Origin: Streptomyces sp. NBC_01445
Lineage (GTDB): Bacteria > Actinomycetota > Actinomycetes > Streptomycetales > Streptomycetaceae
Direction of reading: 5' to 3'
Length of the DNA: 64,000 nucleotides
NCBI RefSeq assembly: GCF_035918235.1
Contig: NZ_CP109486.1
Span: 868,001-932,000 of the forward strand
Part shown: positions 50,776-59,680 of the stretch, piece by piece
Position numbering within the stretch: the stretch's first letter is position 1
Layout: each line of letters opens with the position of its first letter
Made by a program: the position numbers and the translations under genes
The notes under the pieces: model-generated
Database searches by the model: none
What the model was told of the DNA's origin: nothing
What the model saw: the letters and a program-made list of their open reading frames with translations, nothing else

Positions 50776-51594
50776 TCACCCGGGCTCCGGCACGGGGTCC
50801 GCCATGGCCGCCGCGAAGCCCGGGTCGAGCATGGTGCGCGCCGAGGTGTCGTTCGCCGCGTCGAGTCCCGTGTCGTGGCAGGCGGTGCTGAGGAGATAGC
50901 GGCCGAGCGCCCGGTGCGTGGCGAAGGACCACTCGTCGCGCGAGGCGAGGGTGCCGTCGGGGGCGAGGAGACGGCCCGTGCCAAGACCGAACCCGAACTC
51001 CGTGAATCCCAGCCGCATCCCCTGGCCGAGCGCCTTGGTGTAGGCCTCCTTCAGCGTCCACAGCCTCAGTGTCTGTGCGGTCTGTTCGCCCTCCGGCAGC
51101 GGGGCCAGCTCCGCCGCCTCCGTCGGCGTGCACATCTGGGCCTGCAGCAGGTCGAAGCGCATGCGGCGGTCGGCGGGCTCCGCGTCGACACCGATCCGGC
51201 CGTCCCTGCTGAGCCCGACCGCCATCAGGTCACCGGTGTGCGTGAGGCTCACGTCGATCTGGTCGAAGCCGCGCAGATACGGGCGTCCACCAAGGCGGTA
51301 GGACAGATCCAGCGACTCCGCCTCCGTGCGCAGCGCGGCGGCCGCCGTGTACTTCATCAGCAGCCGCGAGGCGACGAAGCGGTAGCGGACCGTCGGGTCG
51401 GTCATACGGCGGTAGCGCGTCCAGTCCCGGCCGAGCAGATGGCGCAGCCGGGTGTGGGTGAGGGCGGTGGGCAGCCATTCGCCCCAGGTCGTGAACGCCA
51501 CCGCGTTGCCGTACTCCGTCAGATTCTCGTGCACCTTCCGCCACGGCCCGCTGGGCAGGACATGGATGGGTGCGCCGATCCCCGGATGGTCCAT
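50776..51594 (-). CDS. Sfp-type 4'-phosphopantetheinyl transferase
   Basis: A 272-aa PPTase that transfers phosphopantetheine from CoA to the serine of carrier proteins. The paired motifs are IGVDAEP (metal and CoA binding) and LWTLKEAYTKALG; upstream is the RYRFVASRLLMKYTAAAAL helix typical of Sfp-like enzymes. The length is right for the Sfp class. It follows the acyl-CoA dehydrogenase gene by 16 bp in the same direction. It could serve the type II ACP, the NRPS carrier domains, or both. Confidence 0.9.
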   Translation of the reverse strand: MDHPGIGAPIHVLPSGPWRKVHENLTEYGNAVAFTTWGEWLPTALTHTRLRHLLGRDWTRYRRMTDPTVRYRFVASRLLMKYTAAAALRTEAESLDLSYRLGGRPYLRGFDQIDVSLTHTGDLMAVGLSRDGRIGVDAEPADRRMRFDLLQAQMCTPTEAAELAPLPEGEQTAQTLRLWTLKEAYTKALGQGMRLGFTEFGFGLGTGRLLAPDGTLASRDEWSFATHRALGRYLLSTACHDTGLDAANDTSARTMLDPGFAAAMADPVPEPG

Positions 51595-51610
51595 GGTGTC
51601 TCCCCTCCCT

Positions 51611-53404
51611 CTAGCCCGCGATCCGTGTGTCGTACACGTCGAGACTGCGGCCCTCGCGGAACCGCAGGAGCACCTCCGACAGGACCGACTCCGTCACCCC
51701 GTCGGGCAGTTCGGGGACGGGCACGCCGAGCCTGCGGCCGATCCGGGACAGGGCGAGAACCGCCCAGGCGGGCTGCGAAAGGAACGAGTCGGTGCCGTCC
51801 TGGCCCTGCCACACCCCGAGGCAGGCGGCGGCGGCGAGCACCAGGGCGTACCGGTCGGCGAGCGCGCAGGCGCGCGGGTCGGCGAGTGTGGCGCGTACGG
51901 ACTCCGGGAGCGCGGCGCACTGTTCGCGCAGCGCCCGCATCTCCTGGACGAACGCGTCCGCGAGGTCGGCGAGTGCCGCCCACTGGGGCCCGGCCGGGCG
52001 CAGCGCGCCGAGTCGCTCGCCGGCCCCGACCAGGGTCGCGGTCAGCACGTCGTCGCTGCCCGACAGGGTCAGCTTGCGGTAGTCGAGGGCCGGGACGGGC
52101 GCGGACAGCAGGAAGAGCCGCGCGGTGGGCTCCTCGGTGCGGAACCACGACGTCCGGGCGAGCGCGCGCAGTTGGGGTATCAGCACGGCCTGGCAGGCCG
52201 CGCTCCCGGCGTGACCGAGTCCGGCGACAGGCAGGTCCCGTACGAGTTTCTGGAAGCCGCCGTAGAGCGGGCCCCGGTCATAGCCGTGGAAGCCGAGCAC
52301 GGTGGCGAGTTCCTCCAGGTCCTCGCGCAGCAGGTCCGGCATGGTCAGCTTGACGGCGGCGGCCATCAGGTGGGCGCTGTCGGGCAGCAGGCTCAGCGCG
52401 CGCAGCCCGGTGACGGCCATGCTGTCGCAGGCCAGCAGGTCCGCGAAGACACCGGCGAGCACCGTGTGGTGACGGCGCGCCGGCTGCCCGGCGGGGCGTC
52501 CCGCGGTGGCGGCCCGCACCGCGAACCGCAGCGCGCTGTCCACCCCGGCGACAACGGTGCCGGGGATCAGACAGCGGTTGACCATGAAGGTGCGCAGGGC
52601 GAGGGACACCCCGTCGCCGACCTCGCCGACGAGGGTGTCGGCCCGAACGCGGCTGTCGGTGAACTCCAGCCCCGCGAACCGGCTGCCGCGCATTCCGGGG
52701 GTGGGAACGCGCTGCAGCCGGCGCAGACCGCCCGGCGGGAGCCGCTCGGGATCGAGCAGCAGCACGGAGTGGCTTCTTGGGCCTGCCGAGGTCGCCGTGC
52801 GGGCGTACATGACGAACGCGTCCGCCCGGTCGGCGTTGATGACGACGTCCTTGCGGCCGCCGAGAACGAAGCCGCCGGGCACTGAGCGCGCGGTGAACTC
52901 GTCCCGCAGGATGGCGTTCGCGTGGGCGAGTTCGTGGTGCAGGATCGTGACGCGGCCACCGCCCCCGTCGAGCAGCAACGCGGCCGTACGGGCACGCTGT
53001 CGGTCGTCGCCCGCCGCCCAGACGGCGGACGCGCCGAACAGGGACGTGATCCCGTAGCCGAAGCCGAGGGCCACGTCGCGCCGGAACACCGGCCGCAGGA
53101 CGCGGGCGAGCACATCCGGGCGGGCGAGCCGGCCGCCGAGCTCCCGGGGGACGAACTCGGCGGTGAGACGGGCGTCGGTGAGCAGTTCCTCGGTGGCTTC
53201 CGGTACGCGGCGCCGGTCGTCGGCGTCGAGCAGACTGCGGTAGCCGTGCGGGTTGTGCGGATCGTCGGGGTCGCCGAGGAGCGCCTCGATCCAGGCGGCG
53301 CGCTCGGCGCCGTCCAGCGGCGCTTCGCCGGCCGCGGTCCGGGGCGGGGCGGGCGGCCCCGCCCCGGCGGCCTCGGGTGCCGGTGGCGTCAGCGTCTCGG
53401 TCAC
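51611..53404 (-). CDS. Acyl-CoA dehydrogenase-like flavoprotein
   Basis: 597 aa, larger than the usual 380-400 aa, with an acyl-CoA dehydrogenase core: the N-terminal helical part with FVPRELGGRLARPDVL, the middle beta domain with VLGGRKDVVINADRADAFVMYART and FTDSRVRADTLVGEVGDG, and the C-terminal helical domain with VLGFHGYDRGPLYGGFQKLVRDL. About 170 further residues at the C-terminus form an extra helical region. The role in the aromatic pathway is unknown; oxidation of a carrier- or CoA-bound intermediate is possible. The start is GTG, overlapping the aromatase/cyclase stop (GTGA), so it belongs to the polyketide operon. Confidence 0.75.
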   Translation of the reverse strand: MTETLTPPAPEAAGAGPPAPPRTAAGEAPLDGAERAAWIEALLGDPDDPHNPHGYRSLLDADDRRRVPEATEELLTDARLTAEFVPRELGGRLARPDVLARVLRPVFRRDVALGFGYGITSLFGASAVWAAGDDRQRARTAALLLDGGGGRVTILHHELAHANAILRDEFTARSVPGGFVLGGRKDVVINADRADAFVMYARTATSAGPRSHSVLLLDPERLPPGGLRRLQRVPTPGMRGSRFAGLEFTDSRVRADTLVGEVGDGVSLALRTFMVNRCLIPGTVVAGVDSALRFAVRAATAGRPAGQPARRHHTVLAGVFADLLACDSMAVTGLRALSLLPDSAHLMAAAVKLTMPDLLREDLEELATVLGFHGYDRGPLYGGFQKLVRDLPVAGLGHAGSAACQAVLIPQLRALARTSWFRTEEPTARLFLLSAPVPALDYRKLTLSGSDDVLTATLVGAGERLGALRPAGPQWAALADLADAFVQEMRALREQCAALPESVRATLADPRACALADRYALVLAAAACLGVWQGQDGTDSFLSQPAWAVLALSRIGRRLGVPVPELPDGVTESVLSEVLLRFREGRSLDVYDTRIAG

Positions 53405-54357
53405 AGGACAGTGACCGCACTCTCCGCGTGCTTCTTGGCCAGGTTGAGCGTCGCCGTGCTGTTGCGGCCCAGGGCATCGCGGACGTAGCGGCGGGCCCGC
53501 GCGATGTCCGCGTCCTCGCCGAGCACCTTCGCGATGTTCTCCTCGCGCAGCACCACGCTGTGCTGCGAGATGACCGTGGTGCCCGTCTCGTCGGGCACCA
53601 CGGACCACTCACCGGTGTGCGCCGCCATCAGCGCCGGCGTGGCCGTCTGCTTGTAGACGATGCGACCGGCGTGCGGGAAGCACACCCGGACGGACTCGGT
53701 CGTGTGCGACGAGCCGTCGGCGGTACGGGTGTCCATCGACATGACCTGTACGCCCGGCTCGTCCTCGGTGAAGTCGAGCCGGGAGACGTGGGGCACCAGC
53801 TCCGGCCAGTCGCCGATCCGGTAGAGGAAGTCGTAGACCAGCTCGGCGGGACCGTGGACGCGCACCGAGTCCTCGAACGACAGGACCAGCTCGTCGAGCC
53901 GGGCCCAGCGCTCGGCGAGCCGGCTCAGATTGTCCAGCTCGGCACGGCTGTTGGTGGCGGTGGCCCGCTCGACCCACGCCACCTCGTCCGGGTCGTCGTC
54001 GGCGACCGTGAAGTCGTGCAGCAGCGTCAGCCGCGACCGGTCGGCCCCGAGCGAGTCGACGATCCAGGTGCCGCCCATGGACTGGACGGGGGCGGCGGGC
54101 AGCTCCTGACGGAACTCGACGCGGCGCCGCTCGGGGTCCAGAGTGCGGCGTGATGTCCACGACTTGACCTGGTCGTTGGCGGTCGCCCACATGCGCAGCC
54201 GCTCGTGTCCGCCGTCGAACTCGAGCTGCTCCACGTGCACGCTGGGCGGAAAGTACAGCGGCCACTTGACCGCGTCGGCGATCAGGCCGTAGACGACGCC
54301 CGCGGGCGCGCCCACGTTCACCTCGTGCGTCGTGCGGTGCACTCGCTCAGCGGACAT
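53401..54357 (-). CDS. Didomain aromatase/cyclase (ActVII type)
   Basis: 318 aa made of two START/SRPBCC domains: VHRTTHEVNVGAPAGVVYGL begins the first, and SVRVHGPAELVYDFLYRIGDWPEL the second. Two-domain ARO/CYCs of about 315 aa aromatise the first ring of polyketides already reduced at C9 by an ActIII-type ketoreductase. The ketoreductase gene lies 44 bp upstream in the same operon, which supports the same role. The ATG overlaps no other gene; the stop overlaps the acyl-CoA dehydrogenase start. Confidence 0.88.
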   Translation of the reverse strand: MSAERVHRTTHEVNVGAPAGVVYGLIADAVKWPLYFPPSVHVEQLEFDGGHERLRMWATANDQVKSWTSRRTLDPERRRVEFRQELPAAPVQSMGGTWIVDSLGADRSRLTLLHDFTVADDDPDEVAWVERATATNSRAELDNLSRLAERWARLDELVLSFEDSVRVHGPAELVYDFLYRIGDWPELVPHVSRLDFTEDEPGVQVMSMDTRTADGSSHTTESVRVCFPHAGRIVYKQTATPALMAAHTGEWSVVPDETGTTVISQHSVVLREENIAKVLGEDADIARARRYVRDALGRNSTATLNLAKKHAESAVTVL

Positions 54358-54401
54358 GTCCAGTTCCTCACTTCCGGATCAGGAGGCGGCTTGGGCGGCG
54401 G

Positions 54402-55223
54402 TCAGAAGTTGCCGAGGCCACCGCAGACGTTGAGCGCCTGTGCGGTGATGGACGCGGCGTGCTCGGTGGTCAGGTAGCCGACGAGTCCCGCGACCTCCTG
54501 CGGTGTGGAGTAACGGCCGAGCGGGATCTTCGCCTCGAACTGTTCCTGCACGTGGTCCTCCGTGGTGCCCCAGGCGTCTGCGTAGCCCTGGCGGACCCGC
54601 TCGGCCATGGGCGTCTCGACGTAGCCGGGGCAGACCGCGTTGACGGTGACACCCCGGGGGGCGAGCTCCTTGCCGAGCGCCTTGGTGAAGCCGACGACGC
54701 CGTGCTTGGAGGCGGAGTAGGGGGCACCGAGCAGGACGCCCTGCTTGCCGGCGGTCGAGGCGATGTTGATGATGCGGCCGCCCTGGGCGTCGGCCAGGCC
54801 GCCGTTGTTGAGCACCTCGCGCGTCAGCAGGAAGACTCCGTTGAGGTTGGTGTCGATGACGTCGTACCAGAGGTCGTCGGTGATGCCGGCGGTGGGGCCG
54901 CCGCCGCTGCGTCCGGCGTTGTTGACGAGGACGGTGATCGGGCCGAACGCGTCGACCGCGGCGCGGACCAGGGCTGCCATGGACTCGGCGGAACGCACGT
55001 CGGCGGCGGTGCCGTCGACCTCCAGGCCCTCCTCGCGCAGGTCCTCCACGGTCTGCTTGACCTGCTGGGCGGTCCGCGCGCAGATGAAGACGCGGTGGCC
55101 GAGACGGCCCAGTTCACGGGCGACGGCCAGGCCGATGCCGCTCGTGGCGCCCGTGACCAGGGCGACCGGCTTCGCGGGCGACGGTGAAGACGGCGGTGAC
55201 GGCTGTGACTCCTGCGTCGTCAT
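54402..55223 (-). CDS. C9-ketoreductase, ActIII type
   Basis: A 273-aa short-chain dehydrogenase very like ActIII of the actinorhodin pathway: cofactor motif VTGATSGIGLAVA, NNAGRSGGG, the catalytic Ser in NIASTAGKQG, PYSASKHG with Tyr and Lys, VNAVCPGYVETPMA, and the tail AQALNVCGGLGNF that is nearly the ActIII ending. It reduces the C9 carbonyl of the nascent polyketide with NADPH. An N-terminal Ser/Pro-rich extension of about 15 residues is unusual. The ATG overlaps the stop of the upstream FAD monooxygenase by 4 bp. Confidence 0.93.
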   Translation of the reverse strand: MTTQESQPSPPSSPSPAKPVALVTGATSGIGLAVARELGRLGHRVFICARTAQQVKQTVEDLREEGLEVDGTAADVRSAESMAALVRAAVDAFGPITVLVNNAGRSGGGPTAGITDDLWYDVIDTNLNGVFLLTREVLNNGGLADAQGGRIINIASTAGKQGVLLGAPYSASKHGVVGFTKALGKELAPRGVTVNAVCPGYVETPMAERVRQGYADAWGTTEDHVQEQFEAKIPLGRYSTPQEVAGLVGYLTTEHAASITAQALNVCGGLGNF

Positions 55224-57043
55224 CGTGTTCTCTCCATTTCCATGGCGCCGGTGATGGTCTCGGTCTCGACCGTGTCCTGAACGGCTCGAAGGCCACCTGA
55301 GCGGCGCTTGAGAGGTGCTGCACGATCACCGGCACGGGGACGTACGGGGGCGAGCGCCTCGGCGAGCGCGCCGGCGGTCAGGAAGTCGCCCCGCGCGGCG
55401 AGGTAGCCGTCGGGCCGGACGAGCGCCCAGGAGCCCGCCGCCAGGCCCAGGGCGGCACACAGGGCGCCGTCCGGGTCGGGCAGCGGCCGGGGCCCGGCGC
55501 CGCTGCCGCCGACGGAGCGCACGGACAGCCACGCGCCGTGCTGCCCGGCCGCGTCGCGGGCGGCGCGCACGGGGACGCCGTCGGCGTCGTGGCCGCCGGG
55601 GGCGACGAGCAGGGTCCAGCGCACGTCGCGCAGTTCACGCACCAGCGCGTCGCTGACCGTCGCCGCCCCGGACACGCGCTCGCCGGGCGCGGGCACGTGC
55701 CCCCGGCGCGGGACCATGACGGGCGAGGCGACGGGCGTCACGATGGGCACGGGTTCGGGCCCGCCGCCGGTGGTCAGGGAGGACCGGGCGTAGCCGAGGC
55801 GCAGCCCCGACATACCGCCGAGGACCTTGCGCTGGATGGCGCGCCGCAGCGGGGGCAGGTTGCGTACCACGGAGAAGACGACGGGCAGGGCCACCGCGGC
55901 CAGGGCGTTCTTGAACTGGACCAGCGAGGTGGCGGTGCGGGTCGAGCCGAGCAGGGCTTTGCCGACCGGGACACGCTCCTCCCCGTACGTGTCGAGCAAC
56001 GGCCGCTCCGCGTAGCCCCGGTGGACCATGGCGAGCTTCCAGGCGAGGTTGTACGCCTCCTGGACGCCGGTGTTCATGCCCTGCCCGGAGGCCGGGCTGT
56101 GCACGTGGGCGGCGTCCCCCGCGACGAACACGCGGCCCTCGTGCATCCGCGGAACCATGCGCTGCTGGAAGGTGAACACGGACGTCCACTCGGGTTCGCC
56201 GACCCGTACCGCGCTGCCGAGGCCCCGGGAGAGCTTCGCGGTGAACCGCTCGGCGGCGCCGGTCGCGTCGGGCCTGTCCGGGGCCGTGTCGAGCAGGCGC
56301 CAGTGGCCCTCGCGGGCGTAGGGGACCATCATCAGGGCCTGGCCGCCGGTGTGGACCCAGTAGATGCTGTCGGGCGGCAGGTCGGTGCTGACGGGGGCGT
56401 CGGCGAGCATCCAGGTGTCGCGGCTCTCGCCGAGCAGCGGCAGGCCGAGGGCCTTGCGCACGGTGCTGTGGCCGCCGTCGCAGCCCACGAGCCAGGGCAC
56501 CGTGCAGATCTCCTCGGTCTCCCCGGTCTCCCCGGTCTCGCCCCTCTCCCCCGTCTGCCCCGTCTGCCCTGTCTCTCTGGTGCCGTCGGCGCGGGTCAGT
56601 CGCGCTCGTACGCCGGTCCCGTCCTGCTCGAACCCGGCCAGCCGGACGCCCCACTCGACCTCCACGCCGAGCCGGGCCACGGCCTCGCGCAGCACGGCTT
56701 CGGTGCGGGTCTGCTCGATGATGACGCTGTAGGGGTGGCGGGTGGGCATCGACGTGTAGTCGGCGTCGAGGCGGACCAGGCGGCGGCCACCGGCGTACAT
56801 GGTGAACGCCCTGTTCCTGCGGCCGTGCCGAAGGATGCCGTCGACCGTTCCCATCTGGTCGAAGGTCTCCAGAGTGCGCGGGTGGACGGCGACGGCGCGG
56901 CTGGTGCGGGAGGGCCCGGACGCCGCGTCGACGAGCCGGACGCGCAGGCCCCTGCGGGCCAGTTCGTGGGCGGCGGTCAGGCCGACCGGACCGGCGCCGA
57001 CGACGAGGACCGCCGGGCCGGGTGCCACGGGCCCGGTGCTCAT
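55220..57043 (-). CDS. FAD-dependent aromatic hydroxylase (PheA/RdmE class)
   Basis: 607 aa. The FAD fold shows VVGAGPVGLTAAHELARRG, the second FAD motif VPWLVGCDGGHSTVRKALG and GRVFVAGDAAHVHSPASGQGMNTGVQEA. A C-terminal thioredoxin-like domain (about 460-585) is typical of hydroxylases acting on aromatic polyketides. Near residues 165-185 it carries a Glu/Thr/Gly-rich insert coded by a 9-bp tandem repeat. It probably hydroxylates a ring of the polyketide. The ATG at 57041-57043 touches the stop of the ABM gene; a GTG one codon earlier is also possible. Confidence 0.88.
   Translation of the reverse strand: MSTGPVAPGPAVLVVGAGPVGLTAAHELARRGLRVRLVDAASGPSRTSRAVAVHPRTLETFDQMGTVDGILRHGRRNRAFTMYAGGRRLVRLDADYTSMPTRHPYSVIIEQTRTEAVLREAVARLGVEVEWGVRLAGFEQDGTGVRARLTRADGTRETGQTGQTGERGETGETGETEEICTVPWLVGCDGGHSTVRKALGLPLLGESRDTWMLADAPVSTDLPPDSIYWVHTGGQALMMVPYAREGHWRLLDTAPDRPDATGAAERFTAKLSRGLGSAVRVGEPEWTSVFTFQQRMVPRMHEGRVFVAGDAAHVHSPASGQGMNTGVQEAYNLAWKLAMVHRGYAERPLLDTYGEERVPVGKALLGSTRTATSLVQFKNALAAVALPVVFSVVRNLPPLRRAIQRKVLGGMSGLRLGYARSSLTTGGGPEPVPIVTPVASPVMVPRRGHVPAPGERVSGAATVSDALVRELRDVRWTLLVAPGGHDADGVPVRAARDAAGQHGAWLSVRSVGGSGAGPRPLPDPDGALCAALGLAAGSWALVRPDGYLAARGDFLTAGALAEALAPVRPRAGDRAAPLKRRSGGLRAVQDTVETETITGAMEMERTR
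56512..56574. repeat. 9-bp tandem repeat inside the FAD hydroxylase gene
   Basis: Seven 9-nt units, variants of CCCCGGTCT, run head to tail in frame. On the coding strand they encode repeated Gly-Glu-Thr / Gly-Gln-Thr triplets in a loop ahead of the VPWLVGCDGG motif. Unit changes keep the reading frame. Confidence 0.8.
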
Positions 57044-57366
57044 CACAGGCCGGACGCGATCGGCACGGCGGCCGTGCCGGCGCTGCGCTCGGGCACGGTT
57101 TCGTACAGGGCGGGCTCCGGGGTGGCCAGTTGCTTGAGGCCGCCGACGAGCGCCCCGAAGGCCGGGCTCGTGACAGCGGCGCGGTGGGCCGCGGCGTCCT
57201 GCCAGTCGGCGAGTTCCAGGAACACCGGCTCGCCGCCGGCCAGACGCAGCGTCCGGTGGCCGAGGTATCCGGGCTGGGCGCTCATGTAGGCGGTGACACG
57301 GTCCTTGGCGGCGAGGAACTCCTCGACATCGCCGTGGACGGTCAGCTTGTTCACGAAGGTCACCAT
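57043..57366 (-). CDS. Antibiotic biosynthesis monooxygenase (ABM) family protein
   Basis: A 107-aa small protein of the ABM/ActVA-ORF6 fold (dimeric ferredoxin-like). Typical are the start FVNKLTVHGDVEEFLAAKDRVTAYM, QPGYLGHRTLR, and PVFLELADWQDAAAHRAAVTSPAF. ActVA-ORF6 oxidises an anthrone-type intermediate to a quinone without cofactors. The same role is likely here given the ActIII/ActVII-like partners, though some members act as heme oxygenases or cyclases. The gene overlaps the FAD hydroxylase start. Confidence 0.83.
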   Translation of the reverse strand: MVTFVNKLTVHGDVEEFLAAKDRVTAYMSAQPGYLGHRTLRLAGGEPVFLELADWQDAAAHRAAVTSPAFGALVGGLKQLATPEPALYETVPERSAGTAAVPIASGL

Positions 57367-57410
57367 GGCGGGTCTCCTGTCGGGGGGCGGTGCGTGGTCG
57401 GTGGTTGGGT

Positions 57411-59036
57411 TCAGGCGGCGGCTTCGGCGGCGGCGAGGGCGCGCACCTTCTGCCTCAGCGCCTGCCGTTCGGGTTTGCCTGTGGGGGTGCGGGGCACGGC
57501 GTCGAGGGCCTCGACCCTGCGGATGCGCTCGAAGGGGGCGAGCCGCCGGTTGGCCTCCTCGGCGACCGCGTCCAGCGTGTCCAGCGTGTCGAGGCCGGTG
57601 TACGCGGCGCGGCGCGCTGTGCCGGTCGGGTCACGCAGGACGATGCCCGCCCAGACGACGGCTCCGTGCACCGCGTCGGGCCAGCCGACGACGACGCATT
57701 CGGCGACCCTCGGGTCCTCGGCGATGATCCGTTCGACGCCGGTAGGTGACACGAGTTCGTTGTCGTACTTGAAGACGTCGCCGAGCCTGTCCACCAGGAA
57801 CAGGCGGCCGTCCTCGTCGAGCCAGCCGGCGTCACCGGTGGAGAACCAGCCGTCGGCGTCGATCCGGGACGGCTCGTCGTCGTTCAGGTAACCGGCCATC
57901 ACCTGCGGCCCGCGCACCTGCACCTCACCGGTGGCCCACACGGCGACGGGCTCCCGCGAGCCGAGGTCCACGACACGGCATTCGGTACCGGGCAGGACTG
58001 CGCCGACGGCGCCGCGCACCGCGGGGTCGGCCGGGCGCTGCATGTGGGAGAGCGGGGAGAGTTCGGCGAGGCCGTACCCCTGGACGACGGGCACACCGAG
58101 CGCCTGCCGCAGGCGGTGGGCCGCCGCCGGCGCCAGGGCGGTGCCGCCGGACATGACCGCGGTCAGCCGCGGGCCCGCCGGAACGCCCTCACAGGCGGTG
58201 GTCAGCCGCGGGTCGTCGGCGAGCCGGTGCAGCCGGGCAGGGAGCCCGTAGTAGTGGGTGGCGCCCTCGCGGGCGGCCAGGGCGAGCGAGGCCACCGGGT
58301 CCGGGTCGTGGCACAGGATCTGTGAAGCGCCCGCGCACACGGCCGAGTTGAGGTGCATCACATGGAACAGCGGCAGGTGGTTGAGGGTGACCGAACCGGG
58401 GCCGAGGCCCTGGGCCAGGGCGGTCTGCGTGGCGTTGGCGACGAGGTTGCGGTGGGTGAGGCGGACGCCCTTGGGGCGTCCGGTGGTCCCGGTCGTGAAC
58501 TGGATGCACACCACCGAGGACGGATCGACGTCCGCCGGTTCGTCCCGCTCGTACGGCCCGTCGGGTGTCTCGTCGAGGGCCACGTGAAGGGGGACGGTGT
58601 CACCGGGGACCACCGCGTCGTCGGCGTCGGTGACGACGATGGTGTGCAGCAGCGGCAGCCGGTCGCGCATCTTCATCAGCTGCTCGCCGGTGGCTGCCGG
58701 TACCAGGGCGATCTCGACGCCGGCGGCGGCACAGACGTGGTGCAGCGCGTGCTCGTTCACCAGCGGATTAATCAGCGCGACGGTGTTGCCGCTGCGGCTG
58801 GTGCCGTAGTAGGCGGCGGGGAAGACCGGGTCGAGCGTGTTGGCCACGCCGACCACGGCGCCCCGGCGGCCGACGGCGCGCGCGAGGAAGCGGGCGATCC
58901 GGTCGGCGTGGGCGTCGAGCTGCCCGTAGGTGACGGTGCCTCGCCCGGTGGTGAGGGCGGGCGCGTGGGGGTCGCGTGCGGCGGCGCGACGCAGAAGGCC
59001 GTCCAGTGGCAGTTCCGGGTACGTGAAGTGCGGCAC
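57411..59036 (-). CDS. Acyl/aryl-CoA ligase (ANL superfamily)
   Basis: 541 aa. The AMP-binding signature is FTTGTTGRPKGV, followed by GYGLAELSP, GWFSTGDAGWLDEDGRLF, and the catalytic lysine in PRTPTGKPERQ. Closest in style to 4-coumarate/fatty acyl-CoA ligases. Its substrate is unknown: a starter acid, a released polyketide acid or a linked side chain are all possible. The start is GTG at 59034-59036 (VPHFTYPELP) with a GAAGGGGG upstream; the longer open frame runs into the promoter region. It is the first gene of the minus-strand operon that runs to the PPTase, and a SARP site lies upstream. Confidence 0.85.
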   Translation of the reverse strand: MPHFTYPELPLDGLLRRAAARDPHAPALTTGRGTVTYGQLDAHADRIARFLARAVGRRGAVVGVANTLDPVFPAAYYGTSRSGNTVALINPLVNEHALHHVCAAAGVEIALVPAATGEQLMKMRDRLPLLHTIVVTDADDAVVPGDTVPLHVALDETPDGPYERDEPADVDPSSVVCIQFTTGTTGRPKGVRLTHRNLVANATQTALAQGLGPGSVTLNHLPLFHVMHLNSAVCAGASQILCHDPDPVASLALAAREGATHYYGLPARLHRLADDPRLTTACEGVPAGPRLTAVMSGGTALAPAAAHRLRQALGVPVVQGYGLAELSPLSHMQRPADPAVRGAVGAVLPGTECRVVDLGSREPVAVWATGEVQVRGPQVMAGYLNDDEPSRIDADGWFSTGDAGWLDEDGRLFLVDRLGDVFKYDNELVSPTGVERIIAEDPRVAECVVVGWPDAVHGAVVWAGIVLRDPTGTARRAAYTGLDTLDTLDAVAEEANRRLAPFERIRRVEALDAVPRTPTGKPERQALRQKVRALAAAEAAA

Positions 59037-59098
59037 GGCGTGCGGCCCCCTTCGACGGGCTGACTGGTTGACGTGCTGTGTGCGTGCGGTTGCGCACC

Positions 59099-59158
59099 AC
59101 GCTCGGCGCGTGGGCTCGAGAAATGTTCGAAAGCCGCTCAACCCCGGCCTCAGAAGGT
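59099..59158. promoter_or_regulatory. Bidirectional SARP-type promoter region
   Basis: Three heptamers with 11-bp phasing: TCGAGAA (59116-59122), TCGAAAG (59127-59133) and TCAACCC (59138-59144). Eight bp to the right is GAAGGT (59153-59158), a possible -10 for the plus-strand NTF2-like gene. Because TCGA is palindromic, the minus strand shows the same phasing and ends 8 bp before GAGCGT (59099-59104), a possible -10 for the ligase operon. TCGAG-type repeats are the ActII-ORF4 class of SARP sites. Confidence 0.65.
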
Positions 59159-59202
59159 GGGGGGACCCGGCGGAGTCCACCGCCGCACCGAACGGAGTGG
59201 CC

Positions 59203-59655
59203 ATGACCGCGCAGCTCGAAACCGCCCCGCACTCAACGGCGTTCGGCGCCCTGTACGCGCAGGTGCAGCAGTTCTACGCGCACCAGATGCAGCTCCTCGA
59301 CGGCGCCGAGTCACAGCGGTGGGCGGACACCTTCACCGAGGACGCCGTCTTCGACGTGCCGACACTCGCGGAGCCCGTGCGCGGCCGTCCCGGTCTGGTC
59401 GCGGCCAACCGCGGCGCCGCGGCGCGGCTCGCGGAGGCGGGCGAGCGGCACCGGCACTTCATGGGCATGTTCGATGTGGTGGAGCGCCCGGACGGCGCCC
59501 TGGACGTGCGGTCGTACACGACCGTCTACGCCTCGGTGATCGGCGGCGTCTCCCGCGTGCACCGGGTGTGCGTGTGCGAGGACGTGCTGGTGCGCGGCGC
59601 GGACGGGCGGTTGCTCGTGGCGACGCGCAAGGTCACCCGCGACGACCTCGGGTGA
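59203..59655 (+). CDS. NTF2/SnoaL-like protein
   Basis: A 150-aa cone-shaped NTF2-fold protein: FYAHQMQLLDGAESQRWADTFTEDAVFDVPT is the typical start of SnoaL-type proteins, followed by a segment GERHRHFMGMFDVVE and a VRSYTTVYASVIGG strand. Members act as cyclases, hydroxylases or dehydratases in aromatic pathways; no specific role can be given. It has a GGAG at good spacing before ATG and its own SARP-type promoter. It converges with the metallo-beta-lactamase-fold gene, 25 bp away. Confidence 0.78.
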   Translation: MTAQLETAPHSTAFGALYAQVQQFYAHQMQLLDGAESQRWADTFTEDAVFDVPTLAEPVRGRPGLVAANRGAAARLAEAGERHRHFMGMFDVVERPDGALDVRSYTTVYASVIGGVSRVHRVCVCEDVLVRGADGRLLVATRKVTRDDLG

Positions 59656-59680
59656 GCCGGTTCGTCCCGGTGGTGCCGGT

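Noticed and set aside
59656..59680. Terminator between the NTF2-like and metallo-beta-lactamase-fold genes
   Set aside because: The 25-bp gap has only imperfect CCGGT repeats with no convincing stem.
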